Counted from the first letter of the stretch, positions 49,901 through 63,589 are shown. The stretch is 64,000 nt of DNA from Cucumis sativus (GCF_000004075.3 NC_026656.2:1984001-2048000), one strand, 5' to 3'. Program-made: numbers and translations. The notes: generated by a model not told the origin, from the sequence alone.

Positions 49901-51662
49901 GTTTCAAGAAATTATATAATATAATTATGTTTTCCTCATTTTTAGATTAATGAGTTTTGGTTTTCACAGTATTACTTCATATGTTGTTGGATTATAGACC
50001 CAGTTATTGATAAAGACACAATAGAAGCACAAGCAAAAATATATCACTTCTATTTGATATTGACTGGCCAGTTTTAGTCCCTCAATTTTTTTAAGCACAT
50101 CTTTAATCGTGTATAAGCATCTTTGAGATTAATAAAATTTTTAACTCTTAACATTTGTCATTATGTTTTTTCCCATTTTTTCATATTTATTATCCCGTTG
50201 GAAATCTTGACATCAATCTTCAGATCTGAAGTTACCAGAGATATTGCAGTGCTTCATGGTACAAAAGTTCCATACGTGTTATTCAGATCAACTTTTCAGA
50301 ACTTTGTAATGTTGAGTGCTGATCCCCGCATCTGGATCTTTGGTTCTTCAAATATGGAATCCTATTGAAGATTGAGTCGTTGCCTTAAACACACAACCTG
50401 CACAGATTCACTTTTTTGTTACAACAATCAAGGCAACTGTATCCATATTTTGGGATTACCTGGATTAGTCTTACATTCTTTTTTGCTTGACTAATAATGT
50501 TGTTTTTGCACGTTTCAAGGGTTAATCTTAACTTCCCACATTTCCTTTTGGCAGTTATAAAGCTGAAAGAGAGTCATGCTTTTAACACCCACCATTGGGG
50601 TGCAGAAGCACATACATCTTTGAGATGGAGAGCTCAATCATCCCCACAAGTGTTAGCAGATCCATTTTAAGTGTTAGCAGATCCATTTTAAGTGTGCCGA
50701 TTGGTTTAATTTAATCAAATGTTTGTTCTACGACTCACAAGAACTTTAGAACATTGTCCAACTTTAAAGTGTTTTAATCAGCGATTTAATGGCTTTTAGT
50801 ACAAATTCTAATCAGATTACTAACGATAATTTTTGTCAATGCTTTATAGTCTGATTTTCATAGGGATTTTAAGTGTCACGTTTCCAACATTACACAGCCA
50901 TATAATTGATGTCACGTGCTTGAATATGACAACCAAGAGTGCAAAAGATATTAAACAATTAACTGAAAAAAGCTAATAATCATTCAAACTGAATGCCCAG
51001 CCAAATTGGGCTAATCAACCCATGCAGCAATTCACAGTACTTCCCTACCTTGATGCAATGTGCTACATATATCGAGAAAACAAAACTTAAGAGAACCTAA
51101 GACAATAAATTTTTAATGAGTATTAATATCCATAACAAAAGAAGATAAAACTGGGTAAGTCGCATTACTTTGATATTAAATAGTCTGTCTCACTAAATCC
51201 ACATAAATAACACCAAAACACTGTCCAAATTATTATTTATGAAGCTATATCTAGAAGGGGGATACTTACAGCTCTTTCTGCTGTTCCGGGAGGACCGTCA
51301 AGAATTTTAATCCGAGCTCTCGTTTCCTCAACTATTTTCTTGATAAACTCACCTTTCCGACCAATTATACTACCAACCTTTTGGGCAGGAACCAACATTC
51401 GAAAAACACTCTCCCCTGGCCATCCAGGCCACTTCTTCTCACTTACTACAGTCAGAGGATCCTCAATATGCACCTGTTTTGGCTCAGATTCTAAGGTTTC
51501 TGGTATGTGTTCATTCTGAAGTTCGTGCAAGTTCTCTACCTCCTGTGCATTTTCCTGTTCCAATGTAATGTCATGTACCTGAGCATTCTCATATATTTGT
51601 GCATTCTCATCTACTTGGTCATCATCAACGACATGCGTATAGTTCTGTTCCACATCAGCCAT
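46631..51662 (-). CDS. FLK-type RNA-binding protein with three KH domains
   Basis: Six coding exons: 51662-51270, 48999-48750, 48596-48448, 48344-48051, 47843-47649 and 46801-46631, giving 483 aa. Residues 1-75 are acidic ([12 protein letters not shown]). KH1 is at about 85-150 with [17 protein letters not shown]2 is at about 175-245 with [15 protein letters not shown] and [16 protein letters not shown] Pro/Gly/Met-rich linker follows, then KH3 at about 365-425 with [14 protein letters not shown] and [14 protein letters not shown]. The tail is Gly/Tyr/Ala-rich, ending YGTNYGY. FLK is a nuclear RNA-binding protein of the autonomous pathway that promotes flowering by lowering FLC expression in Arabidopsis; that role is family knowledge. 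The KH1/KH2 wording fits FLK better than PEPPER, its nearest paralogue. Five coding introns; the first is about 2.3 kb and splits KH1. The last appears to use a GC donor. A non-coding exon lies upstream (ending 52267), joined to 51681. Confidence 0.92.
46961..47001 (+). repeat. T17-G24 homopolymer junction in the last FLK intron
   Basis: Seventeen T (46961-46977) are followed directly by twenty-four G (46978-47001), then CGAGGGG. The G run is extreme for this AT-rich genome. It lies within the intron between the last two FLK coding exons. The run length may be uncertain in the assembly. Confidence 0.95.
50651..50692 (+). repeat. 21-bp tandem duplication in FLK intron 1
   Basis: Two perfect head-to-tail copies of TGTTAGCAGATCCATTTTAAG. 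Intronic, no evident function. Confidence 0.9.
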
Positions 51663-51680
51663 GTGTTTCTTACAGATTAA

Positions 51681-52400
51681 ACTGCAAAAAAATTTAAAAA
51701 AACTACCTAAATCAGTAAAAAAAAAACAATAATAATTTAAAAACAAAATTCCTATAATGAGCATCATTAGCATAAAATTACAATGTATAATTCCAAAAAA
51801 AAAAAAACAATCAATAGAAAATCTCCCGGCCTCAACTCCTATTAACAAGTGTAATTAGTAAGAAGACATGCATTCCTCAAGACTCCCAACAGAGAAACTT
51901 CCACCTTACATCATACCATCCAAAAGAAATTTAAAAAAAAAAAAACAAAAAAAACCCTATGCGGGTGAACTTGACTATTAAAAAAATATAAAGAAAATCC
52001 CACAAGAAGAAAACTTCCAGGCTAATCCCCATCGAATTGAACCCTAGCGGTTCGAAAAAAAAAAGGTATTAAAAACAAGATACAGACCCAAAAAGACGTA
52101 CAGCCATTCCGTAACTTCCATTACAAACATTAACCCGAAATATATCGATATATGAACGAAATATATAACAGAGCACAAGAACAACCAAAGAGAAAAGTAC
52201 GGAAGAAAGAAACCTTGAATATGTATATAATTCAGAAAGCAAGGAAGCAAGCTGATTTTGGCATACCTATAGAAGAAGCGATGAGAAGTAGAAGAAGAAT
52301 GAGAGAAATGAGTAATTTGAACTTGAAAATCGAATGGGGGCTTCTAGGGTTTTAGAGATTTGAAGAGAGAGAGAGGGAGAGAGAGAGAGAGGCGGAAGAA
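51681..52400 (-). other. FLK 5' leader: non-coding exon, intron and promoter edge
   Basis: A donor (CTATAG then GTATGC) at 52267/52266 and an acceptor (TTTTTGCAG) just before 51681 define a leader intron of about 585 bases. The first exon probably starts near 52390. It contains a CT-rich run (GA-rich on the + strand at about 52364-52391) and a telo-box-like AAACCCTAG at 52352-52344. These are frequent in leaders of plant housekeeping genes. The exact transcription start is not visible. Confidence 0.6.
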
Positions 52401-52439
52401 GGCTTGCGACCACAATGGAAGACAAAGCCGGTGGATTTT

Positions 52440-54330
52440 ATCTCATTAGCCTTTTCCTCTTTTTTTTCTCTCTTTCCTTTAATTTTATAAAGAAAATTAT
52501 ATGTGTGTGTGGTAATCACTTTTCATCCTATTATATTTTTATAACCATATTATACATTTTAATTATATTCTAAAATAATACAATTTTCAAATATTAAATT
52601 ATAGAAACAAATTTGAAATTTTATTATAAACCATCAAAATATAGCAAATTGTTTTTAAAATAATTTAAATCAGTTTATCGCTTTTTAAATTAAACATAAA
52701 TTTCATTTTGATGCTATAAATGTTGTATTTAAAGTCTAAATTTTAATATTAAATAAATTTTGAGTAGGTTATTATAATTTAACTTTCAGTTAATTTCAAA
52801 CACAAAAAAAACTCTAATGTTATGTAAGGCGAAAATTTAAGTGAGTTTGGCTCACTAATATTGATATAATAGTCTCTATGTAAAAACGAAAAAAATGGAG
52901 TGCATGTTATTTATCATTGAATCAGGCTCATGTGTACATATTTTTTATCATTCAAAGTCTCTAATCGTTGAAAAATAAAATTATTACAACAATTCAGTAT
53001 TAATTAAAATTATTCTTAAAACTTTGAAGACTAAAATGTTTATTTTGAAAACATCAACGTTGAATTTCAATGATTAAAAGTATATTTTCTGTCTTTTTTT
53101 CAAGTTCGAATTAATGATTTTGATTAGGTTTGGTTTAATTTAGTATGTGTAATATACTCATTAATGAGATGTTAATCGTTATTAATCATATTTAATATGT
53201 CATATGTTGTTCTGTTTCCTTAGCAATAATCAATCACATATATTTTCTTTTGCCAGTCTTCTTTAATACAAGCATTGAGTGGAGATTATTGTGGTTGGAT
53301 GTTGGGTAGGGTGAGGGGGACAATTTGTGAAAATTTAATTTAACTATGCATATGGTCCACCAAATTCAAATTTTTGAAGCCCCAAGATACCAAATTTAAT
53401 ATCACATGCTAATTGTTTGATAGAACAAGTAGATAAAAAAATCACCTTTTTTGGTCTAACAAGTTGTGAATAACATACGTGTTTAAATTAGAGTTTAGTC
53501 AAAATAAAATAAAAGAAATGTATTTTATTACTATTTAGAATAATTATATGACCATCTCTAATTTCACCGAAAATAGATATTTTTTTAGTTTACAATTACA
53601 CACGAGACATTTAAACCTATTCTTACAAATTTTAGAAGTCAAAATAATTATTAAAAACTATCAAATGCACGATAACTAAAACATAATTTTTTAGTTATAA
53701 TAATAATATAATGAATTCGAGCATCACTCATCTTTTTGTCATCTCCTTTTCCAACTGACGTAAAAAAAATTAGAGTAAATTGAAAAAGAAAAAGTAAAAT
53801 TTACCACATTTAAAGTTAGGATAGAAAATAAAGTATACTCAATGTATTTTTGAATTAAAATGATTGATGTAATCGTATTCTTTTCAACAATGTTAGGATT
53901 CTTTGTAGTTTCTATACTCTTTCAATTATCATAATCGAAGCTCAAAAATTCAAAGGGTCAAAAAAGCATATAAGCAAAAGACAAGACACAAAAGGGGAAA
54001 AGAAATTCCAAAAGAACCATCATTTTTCAAGGGATTCAACTTCAATAGATCAACATGAAAGTACCAAAAGATGCAACACAAAAAGGCTTCTTCTTAACAC
54101 AGTTGACAGAGAGGAAAAAGGGGTTTTCTTTCTTCTTCTTTCTTCCTTTTTTTTTTTTTTTTCTTTTGTTCTTTTTGGTTGATGGCAGGCATGACATCTC
54201 ATTCATAACTGTGACTGTTCAGAAAGAGGCAAAAAACTAGTAGAGGAATTTCAAATGAAAATAGCCTATCCTATAATATTGCAAATGTGATTCTTAAACT
54301 ACAACAATGTAACATCACATTCCTTTCTCT
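52440..54330. other. Intergenic DNA between FLK and the Alba gene
   Basis: No supportable gene; AT-rich. The 54055-54240 (+) frame is low in complexity around a poly-T run. The right end probably holds the Alba 3' UTR. Confidence 0.55.
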
Positions 54331-54338
54331 CTTTCCCC

Positions 54339-55464
54339 CTACTGCTCCTCCTTGCTTTCCTCTGCTTTCTTCTCTTCCTCAGCAGCTGCTGCAACTGCCA
54401 CCACTGTCTCCGGTACTGCCGTGGCCGCAGTCATCAGAGAATCAAACTTCTCAGACTTCCCCAGAACAATCTCAATCTGTCACAAAATAAACCAAAAACA
54501 GCCCTCTCAATATCTCAATCTAGCTATTTTAAGACACACACAAAAAAAAGAATGTTGGAGACTGATTTCCAGAGGATTAAAACCATTTTATAAGAACTGA
54601 GAAGCAGATAATCATCCAAAATCAACCCATCCTACAAGAACAATATCTCAACATTCATAACTAATTGAACAAACCTTAGCTTTCTGAACCAAACGACCTT
54701 TGTTCTCATCTTTCATGCCGACTGTAGAAGTCAAAACTTCTGTTTCATAACAAAACCACAAAGATTATCAGTAAAAGACAATGACCATTTTTATCAAGAG
54801 AGATTAACATTAAAGATCATGGATTATACTCTTTTCTGTAGCCAGCCCATTGTTCTTAAGAATCTCCGCAATTGTGACAACAGTAGTGATTGCTGTCATA
54901 TTACAATGAAGGATTTGAGCCAAGAAAGCCAAAAAATTCATCAGATATATACCCATAAATTAAAAGAACCAAAAGAAATGAAACAATACCCATTCCCAAG
55001 GCAGAAAGCTCAACTTCATTATGCTGTTGAATATACCTCTGAATTTAGGGCAAACATCGATTTAGAATTCCCAATAAAAAAAAACAAACCAAAACAACAA
55101 AGAAACTGAAATCAAACAATTGCCCAGATAGTACAATTACTCAAATCATAAATCAAATCAAAAGAACAACACGGATTATTGATAAATCCTTCGTACATTA
55201 CTAATTTCGGATTCCATTTTCTAAGAAGAAGAACATAACAATAACGAAATGGGTGTAATAATAATCTCTTTCTGAGATATATATATATAACAAACGAATA
55301 ATCAAAGAAACGGAAAGAAGTGAAAGAAGGGATTTACGTATATATACCTTAGCAAGATTAACGTAGAAGAAGAGGGGCTTCTTGGTATTAGAAACCTGAA
55401 TTCTGTTCTTCTTTTGTGTTTCAGTGGCGGGTGTGGCTCCCGAGACAGCAATCGTCGCGGCCAT
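54339..55464 (-). CDS. Alba-domain nucleic-acid-binding protein (At2g34160-like)
   Basis: Five coding exons: 55464-55348, 55038-54990, 54892-54830, 54739-54675 and 54476-54339. Each junction is GT-AG and in phase, giving 143 aa. The start is the ATG of MAATIAVSGATPATETQKKN; the upstream in-frame GTG is rejected. The Alba fold spans about 20-110: NRIQVSNTKKPLFFYVNLAK, then RYIQQHNEVELSALGMA, then ITTVVTIAEILKNNGLATEK and LTSTVGMKDENKGRLVQKAK, then IEIVLGKSEKFDSLM. The C-terminal tail is Ala/Glu/Lys-rich (AAAAEEEKKAEESKEEQ) and longer and richer in Ala than I recall for Arabidopsis. Plant Alba proteins bind RNA or DNA, including R-loops, and act in RNA stability and chromatin; which of these applies here is unknown. 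The promoter has a G-box and a TATA box. Its exons are too short to stand out as long open frames. Confidence 0.92.
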
Positions 55465-55669
55465 TGCTAAATTTTCCACTTTCTCAGTGAGTAAAACAAA
55501 ATTGGGTGTGTGTGTGTATCTGGAAAGCAGATGGAAAGAAAGAAAGAGAGGGAAGAGATTGGATTGTTGAGGAATATTATGGGGGAAAATTGGAAGGAGC
55601 GGGAAAAATGAATGGGAGGGGAGAACGAAGGGCTTCGGGAAACTAGGTGGAAGTCGTTAAGAAGAAGGA

Positions 55670-55676
55670 TTTTATA
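55670..55676 (-). promoter_or_regulatory. TATA box of the Alba gene
   Basis: TATAAAA on the - strand, about 206 bases before the start codon and followed by a purine-rich leader on the + strand. Confidence 0.55.
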
Positions 55677-55698
55677 GGGAGAAAGAGCGGGAAAGTGA

Positions 55699-55704
55699 CA
55701 CGTG
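55699..55704 (-). promoter_or_regulatory. G-box/ABRE core upstream of the Alba TATA box
   Basis: CACGTG in the context GACACGTGGAG, about 23 bases upstream of the TATA box. ACACGTGG matches the ABRE consensus bound by ABF/AREB-type bZIP factors, so abscisic-acid or stress responsiveness is a reasonable inference. Confidence 0.5.
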
Positions 55705-55759
55705 GAGAGGATTGATTGGGTGGAGAACATGGAAGTTAGTTTCGTTGACCGTTATCACC

Positions 55760-58700
55760 GGAATAAGAGATGGTCAAAAGTTTTAGCATTCGTGAAAGCC
55801 GTTAGAATAGAACTTTCTCTTCCCTCTCCCCTATTTTTAGATTCCCCAAATTACCCTCCACTTTTTCTTCATCAAGTAAATTTCTACTTGGACTTTTCAG
55901 CCATTTCGTTTTTTTTAAATGCTTTTTTACTAATTTCGAAAACTTAAGAGTCATGTATTTGGGTTTCAAATATTAATCTTTTATTTATAATTTGTACCTA
56001 AATTTTTACTTTCACTTTCTTATATTTATAATTTTTTAAAATATTGTTATACATTTACGATTATACCCTTAAAAAAATACAATCGTGTATTTGTCAACAT
56101 AATATAACTCCATCAATTCAAGATTGCACGTATATTTCCTTTGAATCGAATGTTCATATATTCATACCTAACGTTTGTTGTAAGAAAAAAAAAAAACTCT
56201 TCCAATCTGAACATGGTCAAGACTGGATCCACCAATTATAATCCAAAAAGGTTATATGGTTCAATTCTTTCACCGTCGATTCAAGATTATGGTATAGACT
56301 CATTTAAATTAAGATATCGTTTTACATTTTATGCTTTGTTTAATTTTAATCCTTGTTAATACAAACAAGTTGTAGTCTTACTTTTGATGAGTATTCAAAT
56401 CAGTCCTATTCTATTTTTTATCTTAGCATTTTTTTTTACTACTTTTGAAAATACAAAATCACTGTTATTACTAAACAAACTTCGATAGAGGTTAACTTTG
56501 ACATATTACACTCAATAAAAGTATAATTAAACCTATAATTAACCATCTTAAGCATAAATTGGACCAAGGAAGCCCAAAATATTAGAAAGTAGTACTAGTT
56601 TTGGCCCATAACATGAACAGCATTAGAAAATTTCTTTAATTTTCAATTTCAAGTTTGTTTGGAATATATTTTGAAATGAATAATTCTATAAACAAGTAAT
56701 TTTAGAAGAAAATTGGAGTATTTGAGAATAGTTTTGAAAGGTATTTTAAATAAACTTTATCAAAATAGTTTAAATATATATATATATAAATGTTTTCTCA
56801 AGTAAGTTTAAACAAACCCTAAATCAATACATTATTGATATTCAAATATATATGGATTAAGAGATTTTGGAGAAGAAGAAGAGATGAGTGAATATTTGGG
56901 TTCTAAACTTTCTTTATCTAATCAATTAAGAGATGCATTAAAGTCTATCAAATTAGCATTAGATTGTTTTTAGTTGGTTTTCATTATGTAAGGTTATGTA
57001 AATTATGGGACAATTTATTTGGGTAGCAAAGATTCATAACTTTAAATTATGATCTAATTTGAGAAATGGATTCCAATTAACCTTATTAAATTTTAGATTG
57101 GGTTTATTTATCTTAATTAACTTGTGTTTTTTTTTTTTTTTTTGAATTTGTGTTAAATTAAAAGTTTAATTCTAACTTTTAATTAAGAAAAATGTATATT
57201 TAATAACTTAACTTTCACCCATGGCTAATAAATTTTCAATAAGACATTTTATTTAATGCAATCCATGCCATGGATCTAAGGAAACCCTAAACTTTTATTT
57301 ATTTTAATTTAGCATATGGTTAAATCGATATGTCGTAGTAATCATTTTTAAGCAACGTTATTTATGAATCAATATATGAGAAAGAGAATCTAATGTCACA
57401 TTTGATTCGTAATTCGTTTTTCATTTTTATATTTTCAAAACCAAAAAATACAAAGAAAACAAGTAAAATGTGTTTGGTATGCTTCTTTTTAGAACACAAT
57501 TCTTAAAATAGCTAACTTTAAAAATCAATAGATGGTTGTTTTTTATTTTAAATTTTGTTTTCATAAATTATGAAAGCGTTGTACATTATTGCACGGTCAA
57601 ATCCATGAACCAATCACAAATTTAACTTTTAAACTAAAATCATCCTCAAATAAAACGAAAAAAAATTGTTTATGTTTTCTACCGAACTTTTTCTTCCCTG
57701 CAATAATTTTTTAATCATAAACCAAACAACACCTAAACTTCTCTATCGTTTAATTGACAGACGACAATACAACATTTCAACCAGGTGAGCTATATACTCA
57801 ACAACCCTATTTAAGTCGGCATATACATCTTCCAAAAAGAATACATTACAACATCTTACTTTTTCTCTTTTGAAAAACATATAACTAAAATAATTATCAA
57901 ATGGGACCTAGAAATATTTTCTAAGACCCCACGAAACTAAAAACGTATAGGGATTTTTCATAGTTCAATGTAATGCACACGATTGCCACCGACAAATAAC
58001 ACACACAAAAAAGTAATAATAAAACGAAAATTGGACAAACAAGATATAGATGAGATCTAAAAGAAGAAGAAGTTGGCCTAAAATTGGCCTCTTTGTACTT
58101 GCTTATTCTTAGAGAATTAGACATTGACATCTCATAGCCAATGGGGCCAAGCATGGTTAGGGAATATTATTTTTTGTTATGGGTCACCTTTTCAATATAC
58201 AATATTATTATTGTTTAATCACATCAATATAATTTCAAATATATTATCTTGTGGGTGGTGTTTCTTTCCCTTAATTAATTGTCTTTTTCAATCCTCTTTT
58301 CAAATGAATTTTAAAATATATAATCATATTCCACTTTTTTTCTCTCATTAAATTGTAGATACCCCTCTTCCATAAAGTATTCGACAAATGGCAACAAAAC
58401 AATTCTACTATACTTCATCATCGACAGTGATACTTTTTCTTACCTAGGAGTTCAACGTCTAGTTATATTTTAACACCTGTGACAATTAGAAGATTAAATT
58501 CTTATCCTTCTAAGTTTAAGATGTAATTGCAACTATCCTATTACTCTATCCTAAATTCCTTTTACTTTAATTAATTTTGTATATTAAAAGTCATTTTTTA
58601 ATGTAAAATCTGATGCCATTCCTCTAACTTTGAAAAGAAAAATACCTTTTATTTTCTTTCTTTGTCTCCTCACCTTCCAAAAGGATACAAACAAGTTTTC

Positions 58701-61700
58701 CTTTTTTCATAGTTGGGATGACTTTCCTCTTCCCAAAGCCAATTTGCCTTTACCTTTTTGACAATCTCACTTTATCACAATTCAACCAAGACTATATGAA
58801 TTTAATTCATTAGTTAAATAGAGAGAATTGAAGCATTTTAGAAAATGGAAACATACTAAAATTATTTTACCATAGAAATAGAAGACCAATAAGAGTTAAA
58901 AGTGAAGGTATTAATGTGAAGTAGAAATCAATTGTCATTTGTTTACTGTTCTCATCTTCTAATCTCGGGTGGGAAGATATTCTTTACATGTACGTTTGAT
59001 AAAATTTGTTTTAAATGACAAAACTATTTAAAATATTTAAAAATATAACAATTACTTTATATTAGTAATAGCAAAATGATTAGTTATGACCACTTTTAAT
59101 ATGTTTATTCAACTTCTAACGAATCGTACATTTTAATAGCATTTCCATACAACAATTCTAATAAATGGATGGAAATTAAGTTGGTTTAAAGATTTAGGAA
59201 AATTTTCAATTTGTATCTTTCAATTTTGAAATTTGTACTTTATCAATTTAAACCTATCAATTAATTAGATTAGACGAAATATAATATATAAATGTATCAA
59301 TCCAAACATTCCATTATATGTTACTTTGGACACTCATGAAAGTTGAAGGTTTAAATTGTGATAAATAATGTACGAAAGTTCATGGTTTAAATTAATACAA
59401 ATTTCAAAGTTCATGAATTATGATTGAATGATTGATATTTGTCGAAAGATTTTTAAATAGAATAACTTATTGGGTTAAACGGAGAAATATACCATTCTTC
59501 CATAGGTTAACTTTAGTTATCAAAAGAGAAGTCCCATTTGATATTTACTCCTAATTTATGTATATATGCATTAATGTACTAAAATTGTGAGCTTTGCTTA
59601 GGTTTGAATTTTAGTTTTCTATTTTTAAATTTAATAATATTGCTTATTAATCAATTCATTACTATACATTTTTTAAAAAAACTTAATTCGGTTTTAAAAA
59701 TAATTAAAAGTTTAATTTCCAATATTTCAACTCGACTTTCAATTTTAGTAATAAACTTTAAAGATATTTAATATTTGAATTTTCAATATTTTATTTCATA
59801 TAGATTTATGATATATTTTTTAGAGAAATGTTTTGTTAGATACTATTAGATTAAAATTTTATACCTAACTAGAAATAGGGATATTGAACGTCTCATTTAA
59901 AAAATTGCGTTTGAAATTCAAAAGTGACATAAAATTAGTCATTGATTATAATATTTGATTTGTATTTTTAATAAATCAAATTAAAATAGAGGAATTATCA
60001 TAAATTTAAATCCAAATTTAGCCAATAAAACTTAAATCATAGACATGAAAACATCAACATATTGTTTTTGTGGACGTATGATTATCTTAAAAATTACTTC
60101 TAATATATATTTGGTGAAGCAAGTTTTTCTAAGTTTAAAATAAACAATACCTCCAAACAACTTAGAAAAATGACTTTTATTGATGTAATGAAAAAAATAA
60201 AATGATCTCATTAATTATGAAATAAAAGAAGGTTAAAATTTTAATATTCATAATACCCTTCAACAATTATGGTATTTGTTTTATATACTTTCAAATATTG
60301 CAATATATTACTTTAAACATTTATAAACGTTTCAAAACAAATCGTGCAGTGGAATTGTGAATTACCAAATCGTCGACATAATTCTAAAATCTGATTTTTT
60401 GATGGAAATTCTAAATATTTATATGTGAAGGTAGCTAGTTTTTGAAACGTTTACGAGAATTAAAGAGTAGTATTGCAAATTTTAAAAGTATAAGGATATT
60501 TTTTATTATTAGTAATAAGTTAGGTAATTATATAAGTGTATTTTAATATATATTTTTTAAAATTGAACAATAGGTGATGAGAATTAAACCATTTGATTTT
60601 TTAATTGAATTCTTATCCAATAATTTATGATGTAATATGTAAGAAAAGTGGTAAGGAAATAAAATGTTGGGAAAAGAGGGTGGCAATAATGAAACAAAAA
60701 AGTGCATAAATGTTGATTGATATACATATGGTTGAAATTTCAATCTCTTGAGAAACCCCTAATTTTGCTCCAATTTGGTCTCATCTAAAGTGCTTTACAA
60801 TGAAACTTCCACACATAATTATAATGACCCCAAAAATGGCCTCACACCCACCAATTTAAGACATAATTAATTTCATTACAAAGGGAGAGACTTTGATACA
60901 TCAAAAAGATGCCTTGTGTTGTGACTTAATTATGGGTCTTCATTTGGTGACAGATTAAAACAGAAATTAATTAACTTTGAGTGAAAGAATGATTCATCTA
61001 AAGGGTAATAGTGGAATAATAAAGTTAAAAGTAAATTGAAATTTTCTACCAACAAAAACTTCCATTTATAAAGTTAGGCCTTGTTTGATTAGAAAAATTA
61101 TTTAAATTCACCAATACATCTGCTGTTCGATTCGATACGATGATATTTTTATTAATACTATTGGTAGTAGAAAATTGGAAGCAACACAATGTTTTGAAGT
61201 GTCATTTTCGAATTTGTATGACCAATTCCCTAATCTGTTGGTAATATACATATCAAAATCGATTGAAGAAGAATCGTTGACAATGATTTTATTTCACCGA
61301 CTAACCAATTTGAATATCTATACTATGTTTCAATAAAGTTTCAATTTATATGTCTAAAGTTTGAAGATTAGTTTTAAATTGATAATTATTGATAGAAAAT
61401 TAAAAGAAAAACCGAGAACATACGTCAACAAATTTTAGTCAACTGTATTTTAAGAACCAATTATAAATTAGTTTGAAGATTTCATGAACCACTTTAAAAT
61501 ATAATTTAAACATGATAATTTAGTATCTTATACCAATAACTATATTTTTAAAACGTAATAAAATTTAAACAAAAACTATACGTTCTTATTTAAAGGTATA
61601 AGTCATAAAATAAAATAAAAAAGTTAGAAATGTTCACTTTTCCTTTTCCTTTTTTTTTTTAATAAAATATTTGATTTAATCTAAAAAATTTAGCAATGAA

Positions 61701-63085
61701 ATTCTTAAGCTTTTATTTATTATTTCATTGGTCATTTATTTTTTTCACGGGGTGAATACATTTTCTAATAAATCCAATTTTGTGTTTTCTTCCTTTTAAA
61801 TTCAACCTTAAATTCGATATTTTTTTCCCAAAATTTAAATATAATAAAAATCCACAAAAGAAAAATCTATTTGTTTTTATTTTATTTTTATTCTTGCAAA
61901 CAAATTTTAACATTAAATCCAAACTATAAATAGTTACCCTCTACCTAACTAAACTAATCAACAATATAAAATTCAACAACAAAACTAACCCTAAACATTT
62001 TCTTTAAATTATGCAAATCAATATAACTGGATTTCTATTAATGAAATATTAAAATTTTATGTTAATACGACACATTGACTAAGTTAATACGTTCTAACCA
62101 TGGTTATTACGAAAATTATATTACAAATATGTTTGTATTAAGAAAACAATTTTGGATTTTTATTATTAAAATTAGGAACCCATTTTAGTAAATTTCAGCC
62201 CATCTATTTATCCTAGAAGACCGTTAACTCACGTCGTTAAGTAAAGAATAGAAGCACATTTTATTTTTGTTGGTTTTTGTTATATATATTTTGGTTGTGA
62301 TTTTGAGAATAGAAAAGTATTTTTATTTATAATTGAATTCCAAAATTGCATTAATTAATTGTGATGGAAGGCATTTGAAAAGGAAAGAAAATTATAAACA
62401 ATTGAGAAAGACTTTTCCTTATCTGATTAGCCCAACTGAAAGCAACTACCTCTTTTTCACAAATCACATTTCCCAATTCTATCCAACCCATTCTTTTTTT
62501 TTCTTTAATTTTAAATATTCCTTTATCATTTAACTTAATTCGTTTCTATATCAAAAGTTATGCAATGTATTGTGTTAGAGATCGAATTCAATACTAAAAA
62601 CTCAAAATAAATCATTACGTTTAAATTATACATACAATTGTGATATAAACATGTCAATGAAACTCTAACTTCTTAGCACTTATTATGAACGAGGAACTTC
62701 CTTTCGTTTTTATAGCAAAAACTAAGATTTATAAAATTTGTTTATATTTGTGTAAATTTCTATAGATTTGATCAATAAAGTAGTTTTAAAAGATATGTGT
62801 ATTGACATATTTGATACGAGAGTTTATAACTCAATACATTTATATTATTGATAAAATATGAAATTTTCACTATAGATTTAAGTATTTTGGTTAAATTTAC
62901 AATTTTAATCAACAAAGTTAAGTTTGGAAGTGTTCATAAATTAAAATGTGAAAAAAAGGCATTAAATTATGTAAAAGAAATAAGAAATTGAATTCTATAC
63001 TTTGTTCAATAAATGAATGATGTGTGAATTTAATTGATATTAATGATATATGTTTGAAACGTGAGTTTGAGGAAGTTCTTACCAA
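55760..63085. other. Long AT-rich intergenic region without a supportable gene
   Basis: About 7.3 kb with only short, low-complexity open frames. AT runs occur near 56770 and a poly-T run at about 57126-57143. I recognise no coding domain, RNA gene or intact transposon. Highly diverged remnants cannot be excluded by eye. Confidence 0.6.
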
Positions 63086-63087
63086 GA

Positions 63088-63095
63088 TGACGTGG
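63088..63095 (+). promoter_or_regulatory. bZIP-type site (TGACGTGG) in the promoter of the right-edge gene
   Basis: TGACGTGG, combining TGACG and ACGTGG cores, lies about 240 bases before the proposed TATA box of the + strand gene leaving the window. TGA and G-box bZIP factors bind such sites in general. Confidence 0.35.
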
Positions 63096-63326
63096 CAGAA
63101 TTTATATCTTTAAAGTAGGACCCACAGACCCACAGAGAGAAAATTTAAATTAAAAACAAATAAAAAATTGTCTTTTTGTGGGTTTTCTATTTTTTTTTTG
63201 ATTTTTTATAATCCAACGCCGTCAAATAAAAAAACGTATTTTTAATAAATATAAATAAATATGACTCATTTTTATTTTATTTTAAATTTTTTCGAAAAAG
63301 GAGAGAAGATATTTGGTCTTATAATC

Positions 63327-63334
63327 TATAAATA
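63327..63334 (+). promoter_or_regulatory. TATA box of the gene at the right edge
   Basis: TATAAATA in the context of an AT-to-CT-rich transition; transcription would begin around 63355-63365. Confidence 0.5.
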
Positions 63335-63359
63335 AACAATGAGTCATCCAATCCAACAG

Positions 63360-63589
63360 CAAAACACCGATAAAAAGCCTTCATTTCTTTTGTTGTTGGG
63401 GTTTTGTTTTCTCTTCCGATCATTACGCTAACCAAAAGGAAAACCGCTAACGTTGATTTCTTTGTAATAAAAGAAAATAAACAATAACCCAATTTTCAAA
63501 AAAAAATAAGGGGGAGGGGAGGGGAGGGACAAAGGAGTGGGGAACCAGGGAGATCTTGTCAGATCGGCAAGGGGAGCTGGTAATTCAAG
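63360..63589 (+). other. Probable non-coding first exon of a gene continuing past the right edge
   Basis: After the TATA box comes a leader without any ATG. It contains G-rich runs (about 63509-63530) and ends AATTCAAG at a good donor (GTGGGT, 63590). What follows to 64000 is T-rich and intron-like. The pattern is a 5' UTR exon followed by a leader intron, common in constitutively expressed plant genes. The frame starting at a GTG near 63537 has no ATG and crosses the donor, so it is not coding. The product lies outside the window. Confidence 0.5.
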
